This document shows positions 39,135 through 50,562 of a DNA stretch of 64,000 bases, in pieces. The stretch covers positions 1-64,000 of the forward strand of contig NZ_CANMLV010000005.1 in the NCBI RefSeq assembly GCF_947498825.1. Direction: 5' to 3'. Position 1 is the first letter of the stretch; every line of letters begins with the position of its first letter. The notes under the pieces are model-generated. The model worked only from the letters and a program-made list of their open reading frames with translations, was not told the DNA's origin and made no database searches. A program made the position numbers and the translations under genes. The DNA is from an uncultured Cedecea sp. (GTDB lineage: Bacteria; Pseudomonadota; Gammaproteobacteria; Enterobacterales; Enterobacteriaceae).

Positions 39135-40487
39135 CTACTGCCCGGCAATTTTCATTTCAGGCAACAGAACAGAACCACACTGTATATTGCTACGTGTTTC
39201 AATATCGTTACCAACCGTTACAATTTCACGCCACATATCCTTAAGGTTGCCGGCAATGGTGATTTCACTGACCGGATACTGAATTTCACCATTTTCAACC
39301 CAGAAGCCTGCAGCGCCACGTGAATAGTCACCCGTCATACCACTGACGCCCTGTCCCATTAGCTCCGTAACCACCAGTCCTGTGCCCATTTGCTTGAGCA
39401 TACCATCAAAGTCGAGGCCACGACCCGCGATACGCCAGTTATGGATACCGCCTGCATGGCCGGTGCTTTTCAGACCCAGTTTACGGGCAGAATAACTGGT
39501 TAACAGCCATTGCTGAAGAATCCCCTCTTTGATGATGTCACGGCGTTCAGTCCGTACACCTTCACTGTCGAAAGGCGTTGAGGCAAGACCTTTCAGTAAA
39601 TGCGGGTGCTCTTCAATAGTCAGCCAGTCCGGGAATATTTGTTGGCCTAATGCGTCCAGTAAGAAAGTGGATTTACGATAAACAGAGCCTCCGGCAATCG
39701 CACCGACCAGATGACCAAATAAACCGGTTGCCACTTCAGAGGCAAATATAACCGGGGCTTTCATGGTAGCGAGCTTACGTGGAGCAAGGCGAGAAAGCGT
39801 ACGACGCGCACATTCTTCACCTACCCATTCAGGACTTTTCAGATCCTCTATGGCGCGGCCAATGGTATAAGCGTAATCACGTTCCATATCTCCATTTGCT
39901 TCTGCGATTACACAGCTAGAAAGCGAGTGGCGGGTAGAACAATAGCTTTGCAGCATTCCGTGGCTGTTACCGAAAACCTTAACGCCATAGTGACTATTAA
40001 AACTACCACCTTCGGTGTTAGTGATACGTTTATCCACATTCAAAGAGGCATTTTCAGCCCGGGAAGCTAATTCAATAGCACGCTCAGCATCAATTTCTGT
40101 GGGATGGAACAGGTCTAAATCCGGCGCATCAAAGGCCAGTAACTCTTTATCCGCCACGCCTGCACAAGGGTCTTGTGAGGTATAACGCGCAATATCCAGC
40201 GCGGCCTGTACCGTACGCGCAATAGCATCATGGCTCAGATCGGTAGAAGAGGCGCTACCTTTACGATTTTCATGGTAAACAGTGATGCCTAGTGCACCAT
40301 CGCTATTGAATTCAACATTCTCTACTTCACCGTAGCGGGTGCTGACCCCTATTCCTGTGGTTTTACTGACCGCAACTTCTGCACCGTCTGAATGCTTTGC
40401 TGCTAACTCCAGTGCTAAAGAAACCGCCTGCTCTAAGGTTTGACGTTGTTGTGCTACTTGCGTGTTTACTTTCATCGCGATTGCCAT
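39135..40487 (-). CDS. pmbA: Metalloprotease PmbA/TldE
   Basis: PmbA (TldE) forms the heterodimeric TldD/TldE protease that matures microcin B17 and degrades the CcdA antitoxin. The 450-residue product follows E. coli PmbA closely ([59 protein letters not shown]). TldE is the subunit without the zinc site. ATG 40487 gives MAIAMKV as in E. coli; the frame extends 27 codons further without homology. It is divergent from darP. Confidence 0.96.
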   Translation of the reverse strand: MAIAMKVNTQVAQQRQTLEQAVSLALELAAKHSDGAEVAVSKTTGIGVSTRYGEVENVEFNSDGALGITVYHENRKGSASSTDLSHDAIARTVQAALDIARYTSQDPCAGVADKELLAFDAPDLDLFHPTEIDAERAIELASRAENASLNVDKRITNTEGGSFNSHYGVKVFGNSHGMLQSYCSTRHSLSSCVIAEANGDMERDYAYTIGRAIEDLKSPEWVGEECARRTLSRLAPRKLATMKAPVIFASEVATGLFGHLVGAIAGGSVYRKSTFLLDALGQQIFPDWLTIEEHPHLLKGLASTPFDSEGVRTERRDIIKEGILQQWLLTSYSARKLGLKSTGHAGGIHNWRIAGRGLDFDGMLKQMGTGLVVTELMGQGVSGMTGDYSRGAAGFWVENGEIQYPVSEITIAGNLKDMWREIVTVGNDIETRSNIQCGSVLLPEMKIAGQ

Positions 40488-40586
40488 CGTGTAAGGTGAA
40501 TACTTCCAGTCTAACAGGATCAGAACAATTTCGCAGTCTGGAGCCTTTACTGGTAATATTCGCGTCAACTTTTTAAGGAGCCTGAT

Positions 40587-41135
40587 ATGACCAAACAGCC
40601 CGAAGACTGGCTCGATGACGTGCCCGATAACGAAGACGAAGATGATGATGAGATTATCTGGGTCAGCAAAAGTGAAATTAAACGCGATGCCGAAGAGCTT
40701 AAACGCCTGGGTGCCGAATTAGTTGAACTTGGTAAAAACGCACTGGATAAAATGCCGCTGGATGATGATCTCCGTGCCGCCATTGAACTTGCCCAGAGAA
40801 TTAAAAAAGAAGGACGCCGCCGTCAGCTACAGCTGATCGGTAAAATGATGCGTTCCCGTGACGTTGAGCCTATTCGTCAGGCTCTCGATAAATTGAAGAA
40901 TCGCCATAATCAGCAAGTTTCTCTGTTCCATAAACTCGAAGCCCTGCGCGACCGCTTGGTTGAAGAAGGGGATGAAGCGATCAGTGAAGTATTGAGACTT
41001 TATCCTGAGGCTGACCGCCAACAACTGCGTGTGCTGATTCGCAACGCACAGAAAGAAAAAGCGGCCAATAAACCGCCTAAGTCATATCGTCAGATTTTCT
41101 CTTATCTGCGTGAACTGGCGGAAAGCCAGGACTGA
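40587..41135 (+). CDS. darP: Ribosome biogenesis factor DarP (YjgA)
   Basis: DarP is a small, highly charged protein that associates with late 50S assembly intermediates. The 182-residue product shows an acidic N-terminus ([20 protein letters not shown]), a long helical Arg/Lys/Glu body and the conserved [24 protein letters not shown] precedes the ATG. It is divergent from pmbA, as in E. coli. Confidence 0.94.
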   Translation: MTKQPEDWLDDVPDNEDEDDDEIIWVSKSEIKRDAEELKRLGAELVELGKNALDKMPLDDDLRAAIELAQRIKKEGRRRQLQLIGKMMRSRDVEPIRQALDKLKNRHNQQVSLFHKLEALRDRLVEEGDEAISEVLRLYPEADRQQLRVLIRNAQKEKAANKPPKSYRQIFSYLRELAESQD

Positions 41136-41146
41136 TTTCTGTCAAC

Positions 41147-41186
41147 AACAGAAAGACTTAATCGCATACTGTTGAGTCTTTCTGTT
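41147..41186. terminator. Two-way terminator between darP and the LysE-type gene
   Basis: AACAGAAAGACT (41147-41158) and AGTCTTTCTGTT (41175-41186) form a perfect 12-bp stem with a 16-base loop, between two convergent genes. Confidence 0.7.
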
Positions 41187-41194
41187 CTCTTCAC

Positions 41195-41824
41195 TTACGT
41201 CACATTACTCCGGCGATAAAGCGCCACGCCTACGGCCAGGATAGCCAGCATACCGGCGCAACTACGATTCACCCCACGCATCACTTGGGCTGAAAAGCGA
41301 CGCATAGCATGACGGCCACCATAGGCATAAATCGTCATCATCAGACAATCAATCATTGCGCTAACAGCGGCCAGAATCAGATACTGGCTCAGAATGGGTT
41401 CTTGTGGACGAATAAATTGCGGTAAAAAAGCTGAGAAAAATAACAAACCTTTCGGATTAGATAGCCCAACCATCAGAGAACGTAAAAATGCCGTTCTACC
41501 GGTAGTGAAAGCCGCATTATTACTGACATGTAATGCCTGAGCCGGTGCTCGCCATAAAATGCAGGCCAGATAAATCAGATACAGGGCACCGCCCCATTTC
41601 ACCAGGCTAAAAAGTTGCTCGGAAGCCTGAAGTAATGCCCCTAACCCGCATCCCACGGCAGCAATCAACAGTAGGTCTGCCAGCACAGCCCCCATAAATC
41701 CGTAACCGGCAATGCGCATTCCGTAGGTTGCACCATTATTCAATGCCAATAACATTGAAGGTCCTGGCGTTACCATCACTGCGCTAACTGCAACAATGTA
41801 AAGAAAAAGAGTACTGATATCCAT
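41195..41824 (-). CDS. LysE/RhtB-family exporter
   Basis: The 209-residue membrane exporter has about six membrane segments. The family motif is in VTPGPSMLLALNNG, and the conserved loop is VGLSNPKGLLFFSAFLPQFI. The substrate is unknown. It is not closely similar to the member at 30378. It lies between darP and epmA, convergent with darP, and is followed upstream by a gene-free stretch. Confidence 0.9.
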   Translation of the reverse strand: MDISTLFLYIVAVSAVMVTPGPSMLLALNNGATYGMRIAGYGFMGAVLADLLLIAAVGCGLGALLQASEQLFSLVKWGGALYLIYLACILWRAPAQALHVSNNAAFTTGRTAFLRSLMVGLSNPKGLLFFSAFLPQFIRPQEPILSQYLILAAVSAMIDCLMMTIYAYGGRHAMRRFSAQVMRGVNRSCAGMLAILAVGVALYRRSNVT

Positions 41825-42176
41825 AAGTGTTCCTTTAAAAACAGCACGGGTACAACTCCGGTAACCCGATTAAGTATTATTACTATCAGCCATTACTTCA
41901 TGACGTAAGTTATTCAAAAAAAAGCGGATACTGCTATGAGTTTATCGGGTGAGGATAACTCAGAACAATCAGCTAATGGTCGGCAATATCTTCATGATAC
42001 GTAGGATGAGAATGCAGATAATGGTTTTTCTGGCAACCTATGGCTTCGCTTTTCGTGTAAAGGAAAAGCGTCTTCATATAATCTATCTACCTGCGCGAAA
42101 AGCGCAGATTTTTCATCATTAAGCGGTATAACGTTCAACATTAGCAGTGATTTTTCCAGACTTGGCAATAATGGAC
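41825..42176. other. Gene-free stretch with two hairpins, between exporter gene and epmA
   Basis: About 350 bases are without an ORF. CGCTTTTC and GAAAAGCG pair at 42047-42070. CTGCGC and GCGCAG pair at about 42092-42107, followed on the plus strand by ATTTTT. The second resembles a weak rightward terminator although no rightward gene precedes it. A small RNA is conceivable but unsupported. Confidence 0.4.
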
Positions 42177-43154
42177 TTAAGCACGATCCACGGTAAACGC
42201 CAGTACATCAGCCAAACTATCAGCGCCCAGCGCCAGCATCACCAAGCGGTCAACACCCAAGGCAACGCCAGAGCAGTCTGGCAGACCAGCCTCTAGCGCA
42301 TCCAACAATAGGTTATCGATCGGTTGTTCCGATAGCCCACGAGCAACACGCTTACGATTATCCTGCTCAAAACGCTGGCGCTGTTCACCGGCATCGGTCA
42401 GCTCATGGAAACCATTGGCCAGCTCAATACCTTTAAAATAAACCTCAAAGCGTTCAGCAACACGATGATCTTCGCAGCTAATTTGCGCCAATGAAGCCTG
42501 AGTCGCCGGGAAATGATAAATAACAACCGGCTTATCTTTACCGATCATCGGCTCCACACCAAAGGTGAACAACATCTGTAATAAGGTATCTCTGTCCTCT
42601 TCTTCATCAGCCATATTGCTCAAGTCGAGTTTCGCTGCAGCTGCGCGTAATGTCGCTTTATCAGCGGACAGAGGATCTATTTCCAGGTGACGCTGAAAAG
42701 CTTGCTGGTAGGAAAGATTTTCGGCCGGCTCACAATCAAGAACCTGCTGCAGCAAATCATCCACTTCATTGATCAGACGATACATATCGTAGTGTGGTCG
42801 GTACCACTCCAGCATGGTGAACTCAGGATTATGATGGCGCCCCATTTCTTCATTACGGAAACTACGGCAGAGCTGAAACACAGGACCACAACCTGCGGCC
42901 AGCAAACGTTTCATATGGTATTCAGGGCTGGTCATCAAATAGAGATTTAATCCCCCGGAATGCCCAGGTCCGACGAAACGCGTTTCAAACGGTACCAGAT
43001 GAATATCGGTTACCGTCGCCTGACTCATGCAAGGCGTCTCCACTTCCAACACGCAACGATCGGCAAAAAAACGTCGAATTTCAGCCAGAATCGCTGCGCG
43101 TTTTAATAAGTTAGGAATGGATGCACTTGGCTGCCAGGAGGCCGTTTCGCTCAT
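42177..43154 (-). CDS. epmA: Elongation factor P (R)-beta-lysine ligase EpmA
   Basis: EpmA (GenX, PoxA) is a lysyl-tRNA-synthetase paralogue that attaches (R)-beta-lysine to Lys34 of EF-P. It has the class II catalytic core without an anticodon-binding domain: motif 2 in [20 protein letters not shown] and motif 3 in [15 protein letters not shown] 43154 gives [19 protein letters not shown] and 325 residues, equal to E. coli; the frame extends eight codons upstream. It is divergent from frdA, with its substrate efp and partner epmB about 6 kb away. Confidence 0.96.
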   Translation of the reverse strand: MSETASWQPSASIPNLLKRAAILAEIRRFFADRCVLEVETPCMSQATVTDIHLVPFETRFVGPGHSGGLNLYLMTSPEYHMKRLLAAGCGPVFQLCRSFRNEEMGRHHNPEFTMLEWYRPHYDMYRLINEVDDLLQQVLDCEPAENLSYQQAFQRHLEIDPLSADKATLRAAAAKLDLSNMADEEEDRDTLLQMLFTFGVEPMIGKDKPVVIYHFPATQASLAQISCEDHRVAERFEVYFKGIELANGFHELTDAGEQRQRFEQDNRKRVARGLSEQPIDNLLLDALEAGLPDCSGVALGVDRLVMLALGADSLADVLAFTVDRA

Positions 43155-43323
43155 GGGTAAATCTCCGTCAATCAACAAGGCCGAAAAGTCTACCTGTATC
43201 CCAGAACAGAGACAAATTATGCGTATTATTTTTATCAGTCAGGCCTGCATATTATGGAAAAACACCTTTTTAATCTTCTGTTGTTAAGATCAGATATGCG
43301 TCACGCCACAGAACGACAAAAAA

Positions 43324-43372
43324 ATCGAATACATCAAAATTCCATACTATTTACGCGTCTATACTGCCTCCC
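43324..43372 (+). promoter_or_regulatory. frd promoter with FNR-like site
   Basis: TATACT at 43360-43365 is a good -10. About 30 bases upstream, tcgaatacatcaa (43325-43337) lies in the same place as the E. coli frd FNR site (tcgatctcgtcaa). The surrounding AAAATCGA..ATCAAA.TTC block is conserved. Anaerobic activation by FNR is inferred from this likeness. Confidence 0.5.
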
Positions 43373-43472
43373 AAATAAGGTCAGGAATCTTTTCGCAACA
43401 GCAGCACTCTCTGCGGTGAACTATCTTTAGTGCATATCGCTTTGCGAAATAATAAAAATCAGGAGGAATGTT

Positions 43473-45263
43473 GTGAAAACCTTTCAAGCCGATATTGCCA
43501 TTATAGGGGCCGGGGGGGCTGGGCTACGGACAGCTATCGCCGCTGCTCAGGCTAACCCACAAGCCAAAATTGCTCTGATCTCAAAAGTTTATCCCATGCG
43601 TAGCCATACCGTTGCAGCAGAAGGTGGATCTGCTGCTGTGACACAAGATAGCGACAGTTTTGACTATCACTTTCATGACACTGTAGCCGGCGGCGACTGG
43701 CTTTGTGAGCAAGATGTCGTGGACTACTTTGTACGCCATTGTCCGCAAGAAATGACTCAACTGGAACACTGGGGTTGCCCGTGGAGTCGCCGTCCGGACG
43801 GCAGCGTTAATGTACGTCGTTTCGGTGGTATGAAGATTGAAAGAACCTGGTTTGCGGCTGATAAGACCGGTTTTCATATGCTCCATACGTTGTTCCAGAC
43901 GTCATTACAGTTTCCACAGATCCAGCGTTTTGATGAATACTTTGTCCTCGATATTCTGGTCGATGACGGCCAAGCCCGCGGCCTGGTCGCCATGAACATG
44001 ATGGAAGGCGAACTAACACAAATTCGTGCTAACTCAGTGGTTATGGCCACCGGTGGTGCAGGCCGTGTTTATCGCTATAACACCAATGGCGGTATCGTTA
44101 CAGGCGATGGTATGGGCATAGCGCTGAGCCATGGCGTACCGTTACGTGATATGGAGTTTGTGCAGTATCATCCGACCGGTCTGCCTGGCTCAGGTATTCT
44201 GATGACGGAAGGCTGCCGTGGTGAAGGCGGTATTCTGGTCAATAAAAACGGCTACCGTTATTTGCAAGACTACGGGATGGGGCCCGAAACGCCGCTCGGA
44301 GAACCCAAAAACAAATATATGGAACTGGGTCCGCGCGACCGGGTTTCCCAGGCTTTCTGGCATGAAGCGCGTAAGGGCAACACCACCCCAACACCGCGTG
44401 GAGATGTGGTCTATCTCGACCTGCGCCATCTGGGAGAGAAAAAAATTCTGGAACGGCTGCCGTTTATCTGCGAGCTTGCCAAAGCCTATATGGGTATCGA
44501 TCCGGTAAAAGAACCGATTCCAGTGCGCCCAACTGCGCATTACACCATGGGCGGCATCGAAACTGATAACCAGTGTGAAACGCGCATTAAAGGCCTGTTT
44601 GCCGTCGGAGAATGCTCTTCAGTAGGATTACACGGAGCAAACCGCCTCGGATCTAACTCGCTGGCTGAGTTAGTGGTGTTTGGCCGTCTTGCCGGTGAGA
44701 AGGCGGCTGAACATGCCCGTCAGGCACATCAGGCAAATGATTCAGCTCTCAATGCCCAGGCTACTGACGTGGAAAATAAACTGAAGCACCTGGTGAATCA
44801 GGAAGGAACAGAAAACTGGTCGACTATTCGCGACGAAATGGGCCTGTCGATGGAAGACGGATGTGGGATCTACCGTACTCCGGAACTGATGCAGAAAACC
44901 ATAGATAAACTGGCTGAACTGCAAGAGCGTTTCCGCCGCGTCAGAATTACCGATACCTCCAGCGTCTTTAATACCGACTTACTCTACACCATTGAGCTCG
45001 GCCATGGTCTGGATGTTGCTGAATGCATGGCACACTCCGCCATGGCACGTAAAGAGTCTCGTGGCGCCCACCAGCGGCTTGATGATGGCTGTACCGAGCG
45101 CGATGACGTTAACTTTTTAAAACATACCTTGGCCTTCCGAGAGGCCGACGGCACTACGCGTCTTGATTATGGCAACGTCAAAATTACCACCCTGCCGCCC
45201 GCAAAACGTGTCTACGGTGCAGAAGCTGATGCCGCGGATAAGAAGGAGAAGGTCAATGGCTGA
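43473..45263 (+). CDS. frdA: Fumarate reductase flavoprotein subunit
   Basis: FrdA is the catalytic subunit that reduces fumarate to succinate in anaerobic respiration. The FAD dinucleotide fold is [10 protein letters not shown] at residues 12-21. His45 in [10 protein letters not shown] is the covalent FAD ligand. Active-site segments include [20 protein letters not shown] and [18 protein letters not shown]. Length is 596, slightly less than E. coli (602). The start is GTG or an ATG-equivalent at 43473 with AGGAGG upstream. The stop overlaps the frdB start by eight bases. Confidence 0.97.
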   Translation: MKTFQADIAIIGAGGAGLRTAIAAAQANPQAKIALISKVYPMRSHTVAAEGGSAAVTQDSDSFDYHFHDTVAGGDWLCEQDVVDYFVRHCPQEMTQLEHWGCPWSRRPDGSVNVRRFGGMKIERTWFAADKTGFHMLHTLFQTSLQFPQIQRFDEYFVLDILVDDGQARGLVAMNMMEGELTQIRANSVVMATGGAGRVYRYNTNGGIVTGDGMGIALSHGVPLRDMEFVQYHPTGLPGSGILMTEGCRGEGGILVNKNGYRYLQDYGMGPETPLGEPKNKYMELGPRDRVSQAFWHEARKGNTTPTPRGDVVYLDLRHLGEKKILERLPFICELAKAYMGIDPVKEPIPVRPTAHYTMGGIETDNQCETRIKGLFAVGECSSVGLHGANRLGSNSLAELVVFGRLAGEKAAEHARQAHQANDSALNAQATDVENKLKHLVNQEGTENWSTIRDEMGLSMEDGCGIYRTPELMQKTIDKLAELQERFRRVRITDTSSVFNTDLLYTIELGHGLDVAECMAHSAMARKESRGAHQRLDDGCTERDDVNFLKHTLAFREADGTTRLDYGNVKITTLPPAKRVYGAEADAADKKEKVNG

Positions 45264-45990
45264 GATGCAAACACATAAAGTTTCCATCATGCGTTATAAC
45301 CCGGAAACGGATAGCGAGCCGCATAATGTCACTTATGACGTCCCGTTCGATGAGCAAACATCGGTATTGGATGCACTGGGTTATATCAAAGATAACCTCG
45401 CCCCTGACCTGAGCTATCGCTGGTCCTGTCGTATGGCAATTTGCGGTTCCTGCGGCATGATGGTGAATAACATTCCGAAACTGGCCTGTAAAACCTTTCT
45501 GCGTGAATATCCACAAGGCGTACAGATCTCTGCGCTGGCAAACTTCCCTGTCGAGCGCGATTTAGTCGTCGATATGACACACTTTATTGAAAGTCTTGAA
45601 GCGATTAAGCCTTATATCATCGGCAATGACCGCCCACTGGCAGAAGGCCCTAATACACAGACTCCGGCTCAAATGGCTAAATATCACCAATTTTCCGGAT
45701 GTATTAACTGTGGTCTGTGTTATGCAGCCTGCCCGCAGTTTGGTCTGAATCCGGAATTTATTGGACCGGCGGCGATAACACTGGCCCATCGTTATAATCT
45801 GGATAACCGCGATCACGGTAAAGCCGCGCGTATGCCGCAGCTAAATGGCAAGAATGGCGTCTGGACCTGTACCTTTGTTGGCTTCTGTTCTGTCGTCTGC
45901 CCTAAACATGTTGATCCAGCCGCCGCTATTCAGCAGGGCAAGGTCGAAAGTTCTAAAGACTTTTTGATTGCCACCCTGAAACCACGCTAA
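45256..45990 (+). CDS. frdB: Fumarate reductase iron-sulfur subunit
   Basis: FrdB passes electrons from menaquinol in the membrane to FrdA. Cluster motifs are [2Fe-2S] [21 protein letters not shown] spread over positions 58-78, [4Fe-4S] [12 protein letters not shown] and [3Fe-4S] [17 protein letters not shown] 45256 gives [11 protein letters not shown] and 244 residues, the E. coli length; the frame runs 31 codons further inside frdA. AGGAGAAGG precedes the start. Confidence 0.97.
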   Translation: MAEMQTHKVSIMRYNPETDSEPHNVTYDVPFDEQTSVLDALGYIKDNLAPDLSYRWSCRMAICGSCGMMVNNIPKLACKTFLREYPQGVQISALANFPVERDLVVDMTHFIESLEAIKPYIIGNDRPLAEGPNTQTPAQMAKYHQFSGCINCGLCYAACPQFGLNPEFIGPAAITLAHRYNLDNRDHGKAARMPQLNGKNGVWTCTFVGFCSVVCPKHVDPAAAIQQGKVESSKDFLIATLKPR

Positions 45991-46000
45991 GGAGTGCACC

Positions 46001-46396
46001 ATGACCACGAAACGTAAACCCTATGTTCCCCCGATGACTTCAACATGGTGGAAAAAACTCGGTTTTTATCGTTTTTATATGCTGCGTGAAGGAACATCTA
46101 TTCCTACTGTATGGTTTAGTTTATTACTGATTTACGGGCTGTTTTCTCTGAAACATGGTCCTGAAGAATGGGCCGGATTCGTCAGTTTTTTACAGAATCC
46201 CGTTGTTCTTATTCTTAATATCATTACGCTCGCTGCAGCATTGTTACATACCAAAACCTGGTTTGAACTCGCGCCTAAAGCAGCCATTGTCATTATTAAA
46301 GAAAAAAAAATGGAGCCAGAGCCCGTAATTAAAGGACTCTGGGTGGTTACCGTGCTGGCAACCTGCGTGGTGCTGTTTGTGGCATTATTCTGGTAG
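46001..46396 (+). CDS. frdC: Fumarate reductase membrane subunit C
   Basis: FrdC is a three-helix membrane anchor that binds menaquinol together with FrdD. The 131-residue product begins [19 protein letters not shown], as in E. coli FrdC, and keeps the Glu in [12 protein letters not shown] (about position 29) linked to quinone binding. Three hydrophobic segments follow. It starts 10 bases after frdB, with AAGGAG. Confidence 0.96.
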   Translation: MTTKRKPYVPPMTSTWWKKLGFYRFYMLREGTSIPTVWFSLLLIYGLFSLKHGPEEWAGFVSFLQNPVVLILNIITLAAALLHTKTWFELAPKAAIVIIKEKKMEPEPVIKGLWVVTVLATCVVLFVALFW

Positions 46397-46406
46397 GGAG
46401 AAAACC

Positions 46407-46766
46407 ATGATTAATCAAAAACCTCAACGCTCTGATGAACCAGTATTCTGGGGACTTTTTGGTGCAGGCGGTATGTGGGGAGCCATCTTCGCACCCGTTA
46501 TTGTCTTACTGGTCGGTATTTTACTGCCACTTGGCCTTTTCCCCGCAGAAGCATTGGATTTTGCACGTGTCCATGCTTTCGTGAGTAGTTGGATAGGACG
46601 ATTATTCATTTTTCTGATGATTGTTCTGCCATTATGGTGCGGGCTACATCGTATCCATCACGGCATGCATGACTTACAAGTTCATATTCCTTCCGGAAAA
46701 TGGATATTTTATGGCCTGGCAGCCATTCTTAGTATTATCACCTTTGTTGGTGTGATAAGTTTTTAG
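46407..46766 (+). CDS. frdD: Fumarate reductase membrane subunit D
   Basis: FrdD is the second three-helix anchor of fumarate reductase. From ATG 46407 (GGGAG upstream) it has 119 residues, as in E. coli, starting [20 protein letters not shown] and including [11 protein letters not shown]. The open frame extends 10 codons upstream into the frdC 3' end, without homology. The operon terminator follows. Confidence 0.96.
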   Translation: MINQKPQRSDEPVFWGLFGAGGMWGAIFAPVIVLLVGILLPLGLFPAEALDFARVHAFVSSWIGRLFIFLMIVLPLWCGLHRIHHGMHDLQVHIPSGKWIFYGLAAILSIITFVGVISF

Positions 46767-46780
46767 TCATCGCCAACCTT

Positions 46781-46807
46781 AAAGCCCACATTATATTCGT
46801 GGGCTTT
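46781..46807 (+). terminator. frd operon terminator
   Basis: AAAGCCCAC and GTGGGCTTT form a 9-bp stem around a nine-base loop. In E. coli the frd terminator also serves as the ampC attenuator. Here it lies before the ampC remnant. Confidence 0.8.
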
Positions 46808-46891
46808 AAATTAAACAGATTAATATTTTATATTAAAAATATAATACTGAATGTTGCTTTTAAGAAAATAGAATAATTTGCCATTCTGATA

Positions 46892-47318
<427 letters not shown>

Positions 47319-47558
47319 ATTAGCGACCTGGCATTGATATAACCCATGCTGAATATACCCCAGTGACTGGGGTTAACAGCAAGTATCCCTATTCGTAGAG
47401 CGGTTATATGCCGAAAATCAGTCTATGGATATGCCGTTAAGCCTGGAATTGATAGAGAATTAGAACGCAGTTTGTCGCTTCATTTATTTTTTTTATTCAT
47501 ATCATAGAACATGTTTTGTGCCGCCCTGTAAAGGAAGCTGTTATCACTTACGTGAACT
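47319..47558. other. Intergenic, ampC remnant to LuxR-type gene
   Basis: There is no ORF. CCCCAG-tga-CTGGGG (47358-47372) is a tight hairpin without a T tract. The 60 bases before the regulator gene are AT-rich and may hold its promoter; AAGGAAG lies about 25 bases before the ATG. Confidence 0.45.
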
Positions 47559-48158
47559 ATGAATATGTATAAAATACTGGTAGTGGATAAATGTTGTTTC
47601 AGTCGATTTGGTTTAAAAACCTGGTTCAATCAGGAAGCCTTCAGAGAGAAAGGCGTTATTATTACCGAGGCAGACAACCTGCAACTCGCCCGTGAGATGA
47701 TGGTGACATGGAAACCTAATCTCATCATTGCCGATTTTACCAGTTTTATCACCACGCTAAAAAATATACGCCGACTATCGCTCATTCATGAAACACAGAC
47801 TACAAACACCAGTATTATACTATTACAGAGTAATCATCACACACATATCGGTGATGTCAGTAAAAATCGTGGCAATATATATATTCTGGATAAATCCATA
47901 GACCTTAACGAGTTAGAAATTATTATTAAGAAAACCATTGCCCAGCAAGATAAAGAGAAAACTAAAAAAAGTGCGTTAATGCCACTGCTCACATTACGAG
48001 AAGAACGTATTTTAAAGCTTTGGAAAGATGAAGCGCATAATGCCTATATTGCCAGGCTCATGGGGATCAGCATTAAAACAGTTTATACCTACAAACGAAA
48101 TATCAGAGTCAAACTAGGGGCAGGAAATCGGCTCTCACTATTTATGAATATGTCTTAA
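47559..48158 (+). CDS. LuxR-type response-regulator-like transcription factor
   Basis: The 199-residue protein has a degenerate receiver-like N-terminal domain (YKILVVDKCCFSRFGLKTWF and a later LIIADFTS) and a LuxR/FixJ HTH at about residues 140-195 (LTLREERILKLWKDEAHNAY, then IARLMGISIKTVYTYKRNI). Conserved phosphorylation residues are not clearly complete, as in RcsA/BglJ-type regulators that act without phosphorylation. It lies alone between the ampC remnant and efp. AT-rich and probably acquired. Target unknown; regulators of this type often serve fimbrial or capsule loci. Confidence 0.82.
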   Translation: MNMYKILVVDKCCFSRFGLKTWFNQEAFREKGVIITEADNLQLAREMMVTWKPNLIIADFTSFITTLKNIRRLSLIHETQTTNTSIILLQSNHHTHIGDVSKNRGNIYILDKSIDLNELEIIIKKTIAQQDKEKTKKSALMPLLTLREERILKLWKDEAHNAYIARLMGISIKTVYTYKRNIRVKLGAGNRLSLFMNMS

Positions 48159-48202
48159 TCCAACAGGTGAAAGCGACAGGCTGTCAGGCAGTAGGAGTGT
48201 AT

Positions 48203-48233
48203 CGGGAATGAGATGACAAAGCTCTCACTCCCG
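48203..48233. terminator. Hairpin between the convergent LuxR-type gene and efp
   Basis: CGGGAATGAGA and TCTCACTCCCG pair with one mismatch around a nine-base loop, in the gap between the two stops. It probably ends efp. Confidence 0.55.
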
Positions 48234-48244
48234 ACCCGCCAGAA

Positions 48245-48811
48245 TTACTTCACGCGAGAAACGTATTCACCTGAACGGGTGTCAACTTTAATCACTTCAC
48301 CAATCTGTACGAACAAAGGAACTTTAACCACAGCACCAGTGCTCAATGTTGCGGGCTTACCACCGGTACCGGCAGTATCACCTTTCAGGCCAGGATCGGT
48401 ATCAGTGATTTCGAGCTCAACAAAGTTCGGTGGCGTCACGCTGATAGGCTGACCGTTCCACAGAGTCACGATACATTCAGCTTGATCCAACAGCCATTTG
48501 GCGTTATCACCAACAGCTTTCTCATCCGCTGCCAGCTGCTCGAAGGTTTCGTTGTTCATAAAATGCCAGAACTCACCGTCGTTATACAGGTAAGTCAGGT
48601 TCATATCGATAACATCTGCGCCTTCTGCACTGTCAGTCGATTTAAAAGTTTTCTCAACACGAGTGCCGGTCAACAGACGACGTAATTTAACACGAGCAAA
48701 AGCCTGACCTTTGCCCGGTTTTACGAATTCACTGGCTTCAACAGCATAAGGTTCGCCATCCATAATGATTTTAAGACCGGCGCGGAAATCGTTGCTAGAA
48801 TAAGTTGCCAT
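48245..48811 (-). CDS. efp: Elongation factor P
   Basis: EF-P relieves ribosome stalling at polyproline stretches. The 188-residue product from ATG 48811 ([12 protein letters not shown]) has the KOW-like domain I with Lys34 in KPGKGQAF, the residue modified by EpmA/EpmB, and two OB domains ([20 protein letters not shown] is the EFP signature). AGAGGGCC precedes the ATG. The frame extends 24 codons upstream without homology. It is divergent from epmB. Confidence 0.97.
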   Translation of the reverse strand: MATYSSNDFRAGLKIIMDGEPYAVEASEFVKPGKGQAFARVKLRRLLTGTRVEKTFKSTDSAEGADVIDMNLTYLYNDGEFWHFMNNETFEQLAADEKAVGDNAKWLLDQAECIVTLWNGQPISVTPPNFVELEITDTDPGLKGDTAGTGGKPATLSTGAVVKVPLFVQIGEVIKVDTRSGEYVSRVK

Positions 48812-48851
48812 AAGGCCCTCTGAATTAATTAACTGGTAGATTAGCCAAAAA

Positions 48852-49898
48852 ATGGCAAGCATTGTAACCCTAAATACCCCCAACAGAGAAGATTGGTTAA
48901 CGCAACTTGCCGATGTTATAACCGATCCTGATGAACTCCTTCAGATTTTAAATCTGTCAGATAGTCCTGAGTTGCTCCTGGGGCGTGAAGCCCGACGCCT
49001 TTTTGCCCTACGCGTTCCTCGGGCTTTTGTTGACCGAATGGAGAAAGGCAATCCTGACTGCCCTCTGTTACGCCAAGTGTTAACAGCAAAACAAGAATTT
49101 ATTATCGCCCCGGGATACAGCACTGATCCACTTGAAGAACAGCATAGCGTAGTACCCGGGTTACTGCATAAATACAGCAACCGTGCCCTGCTCTTAGTCA
49201 AAGGCGGCTGTGCTGTTAACTGTCGCTACTGTTTTCGCCGCCACTTCCCTTACGCTGACAACCAAGGCAATAAGCGTAACTGGCAGGCGGCACTCTCCTA
49301 TATCAGCGAACATCCAGAGCTTGATGAGATTATCTTTTCCGGCGGCGACCCACTGATGGCGAAAGACCACGAACTGGACTGGCTGATAACTGAACTGGAA
49401 GCTATCGGGCACATTAAGCGGCTGCGCATCCATAGCCGACTCCCGATTGTGATCCCTGGCCGTATCACCGAGACCTTAATTTCAAGACTCTCTCGCTCAC
49501 GCTTACAGGTGCTACTGGTCAACCATATCAACCACGCGCAAGAAATTGGCGATGACTTCCGCAATGCGATGCTAAAACTGCGCCAGGCTGGCGTCACGTT
49601 GTTGAATCAGAGCGTATTACTACGTGGAGTCAATGATAATGCCCATACCCTGGCTGACTTAAGCCGGGCTTTGTTTGATGCGGGTGTACTCCCCTATTAT
49701 CTGCATGTTCTCGACAAAGTTCAGGGTGCGGCACATTTTATGGTGGAGGATGAAGAAGCGCGGGCGATCGTGCGTGAGCTGTTAACGCTGGTATCAGGCT
49801 ATATGGTACCTAAACTGACCCGTGAGATTGGCGGGGAACCCAGCAAAACAATGCTGGATTTACAGCTTCGTCAGCAATCTGGCTCAGAAGCGAACTGA
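48852..49898 (+). CDS. epmB: EF-P lysine 2,3-aminomutase EpmB
   Basis: EpmB is a radical-SAM, PLP-dependent aminomutase that makes the (R)-beta-lysine used by EpmA on EF-P. The radical-SAM motif is [18 protein letters not shown] precedes it, and [11 protein letters not shown] is conserved. The PLP lysine lies in the C-terminal GGEPSKT segment. The 348 residues match the E. coli length. Only 40 bases separate it from efp, so both promoters share this gap. Confidence 0.96.
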   Translation: MASIVTLNTPNREDWLTQLADVITDPDELLQILNLSDSPELLLGREARRLFALRVPRAFVDRMEKGNPDCPLLRQVLTAKQEFIIAPGYSTDPLEEQHSVVPGLLHKYSNRALLLVKGGCAVNCRYCFRRHFPYADNQGNKRNWQAALSYISEHPELDEIIFSGGDPLMAKDHELDWLITELEAIGHIKRLRIHSRLPIVIPGRITETLISRLSRSRLQVLLVNHINHAQEIGDDFRNAMLKLRQAGVTLLNQSVLLRGVNDNAHTLADLSRALFDAGVLPYYLHVLDKVQGAAHFMVEDEEARAIVRELLTLVSGYMVPKLTREIGGEPSKTMLDLQLRQQSGSEAN

Positions 49899-49929
49899 AG
49901 CAAAGTCCTGGACTGATAAATGCAAATAT

Positions 49930-49974
49930 CACCGCTTACCTCTGTTATTCATACAATACCCCAGGTAAGCGGTG
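49930..49974. terminator. Two-way hairpin between convergent epmB and yjeI
   Basis: CACCGCTTACCT and AGGTAAGCGGTG form a perfect 12-bp stem with a 21-base AT-rich loop, between the two stops. Confidence 0.6.
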
Positions 49975-49990
49975 AATCAGGCAACCCTTG

Positions 49991-50362
49991 TCATTCAGGG
50001 CACTTATATACCTGCCCGGTCATTTTACTGTCGGTTGGAACAAAGCTGGACAGTAATGTCTGGCTTGGGCTACTTACGCCATACAGTACGTTACCCCCCA
50101 TCGTCGCTGCGTTATTACGCAAAGCATTAGCAGCGCCACGCATTGAACCACCTTCATCGCCATTTTGACCCGACAGCCAGTTACTCTGCTCACCGGTTGC
50201 CGTCCCAAGCAGACGACATTCACTACCTGGTTTGTCTTCTACAAAGCGAACATTCTGACCACCCGCCGTAAGATCATTGCTTGAGCTACTACAACCAGCC
50301 AGCAGTAATGCTGCTCCAATCATTCCCACTGCAAGTTTTATGCGCATCTTGTTCCCCATCAT
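49991..50362 (-). CDS. yjeI: DUF4156 lipoprotein YjeI
   Basis: The 123-residue (118 from the second in-frame ATG, MRIKLAVG) lipoprotein has the lipobox LLLAGC. The DUF4156 region runs from VRFVEDKPGSECRLLGTATG to GGSMRGAANALRNNAATMGG and NVLYG, as in E. coli YjeI. Its function is unknown. E. coli has yjeI between groEL and epmB too, so the gene marks the old junction; here about 9 kb separate it from groEL. Confidence 0.92.
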   Translation of the reverse strand: MMGNKMRIKLAVGMIGAALLLAGCSSSSNDLTAGGQNVRFVEDKPGSECRLLGTATGEQSNWLSGQNGDEGGSMRGAANALRNNAATMGGNVLYGVSSPSQTLLSSFVPTDSKMTGQVYKCPE

Positions 50363-50562
50363 GATTGTGTTGAGCTTTTATCACCCATGGAAATCTTATA
50401 CTAAAGTCAGCGATAAAGGGAGCGGTTTGCAAGCAGCAATAGGCAGCAGGCAAGATGCAGTTAATAACACCGGCAATGTATTTTCAATGATGAATAAATT
50501 AACCTTCCTTTATTGAGCTTAAGTATTAATGACAACGGTAATAAAGTACCTAAACAGAACGT

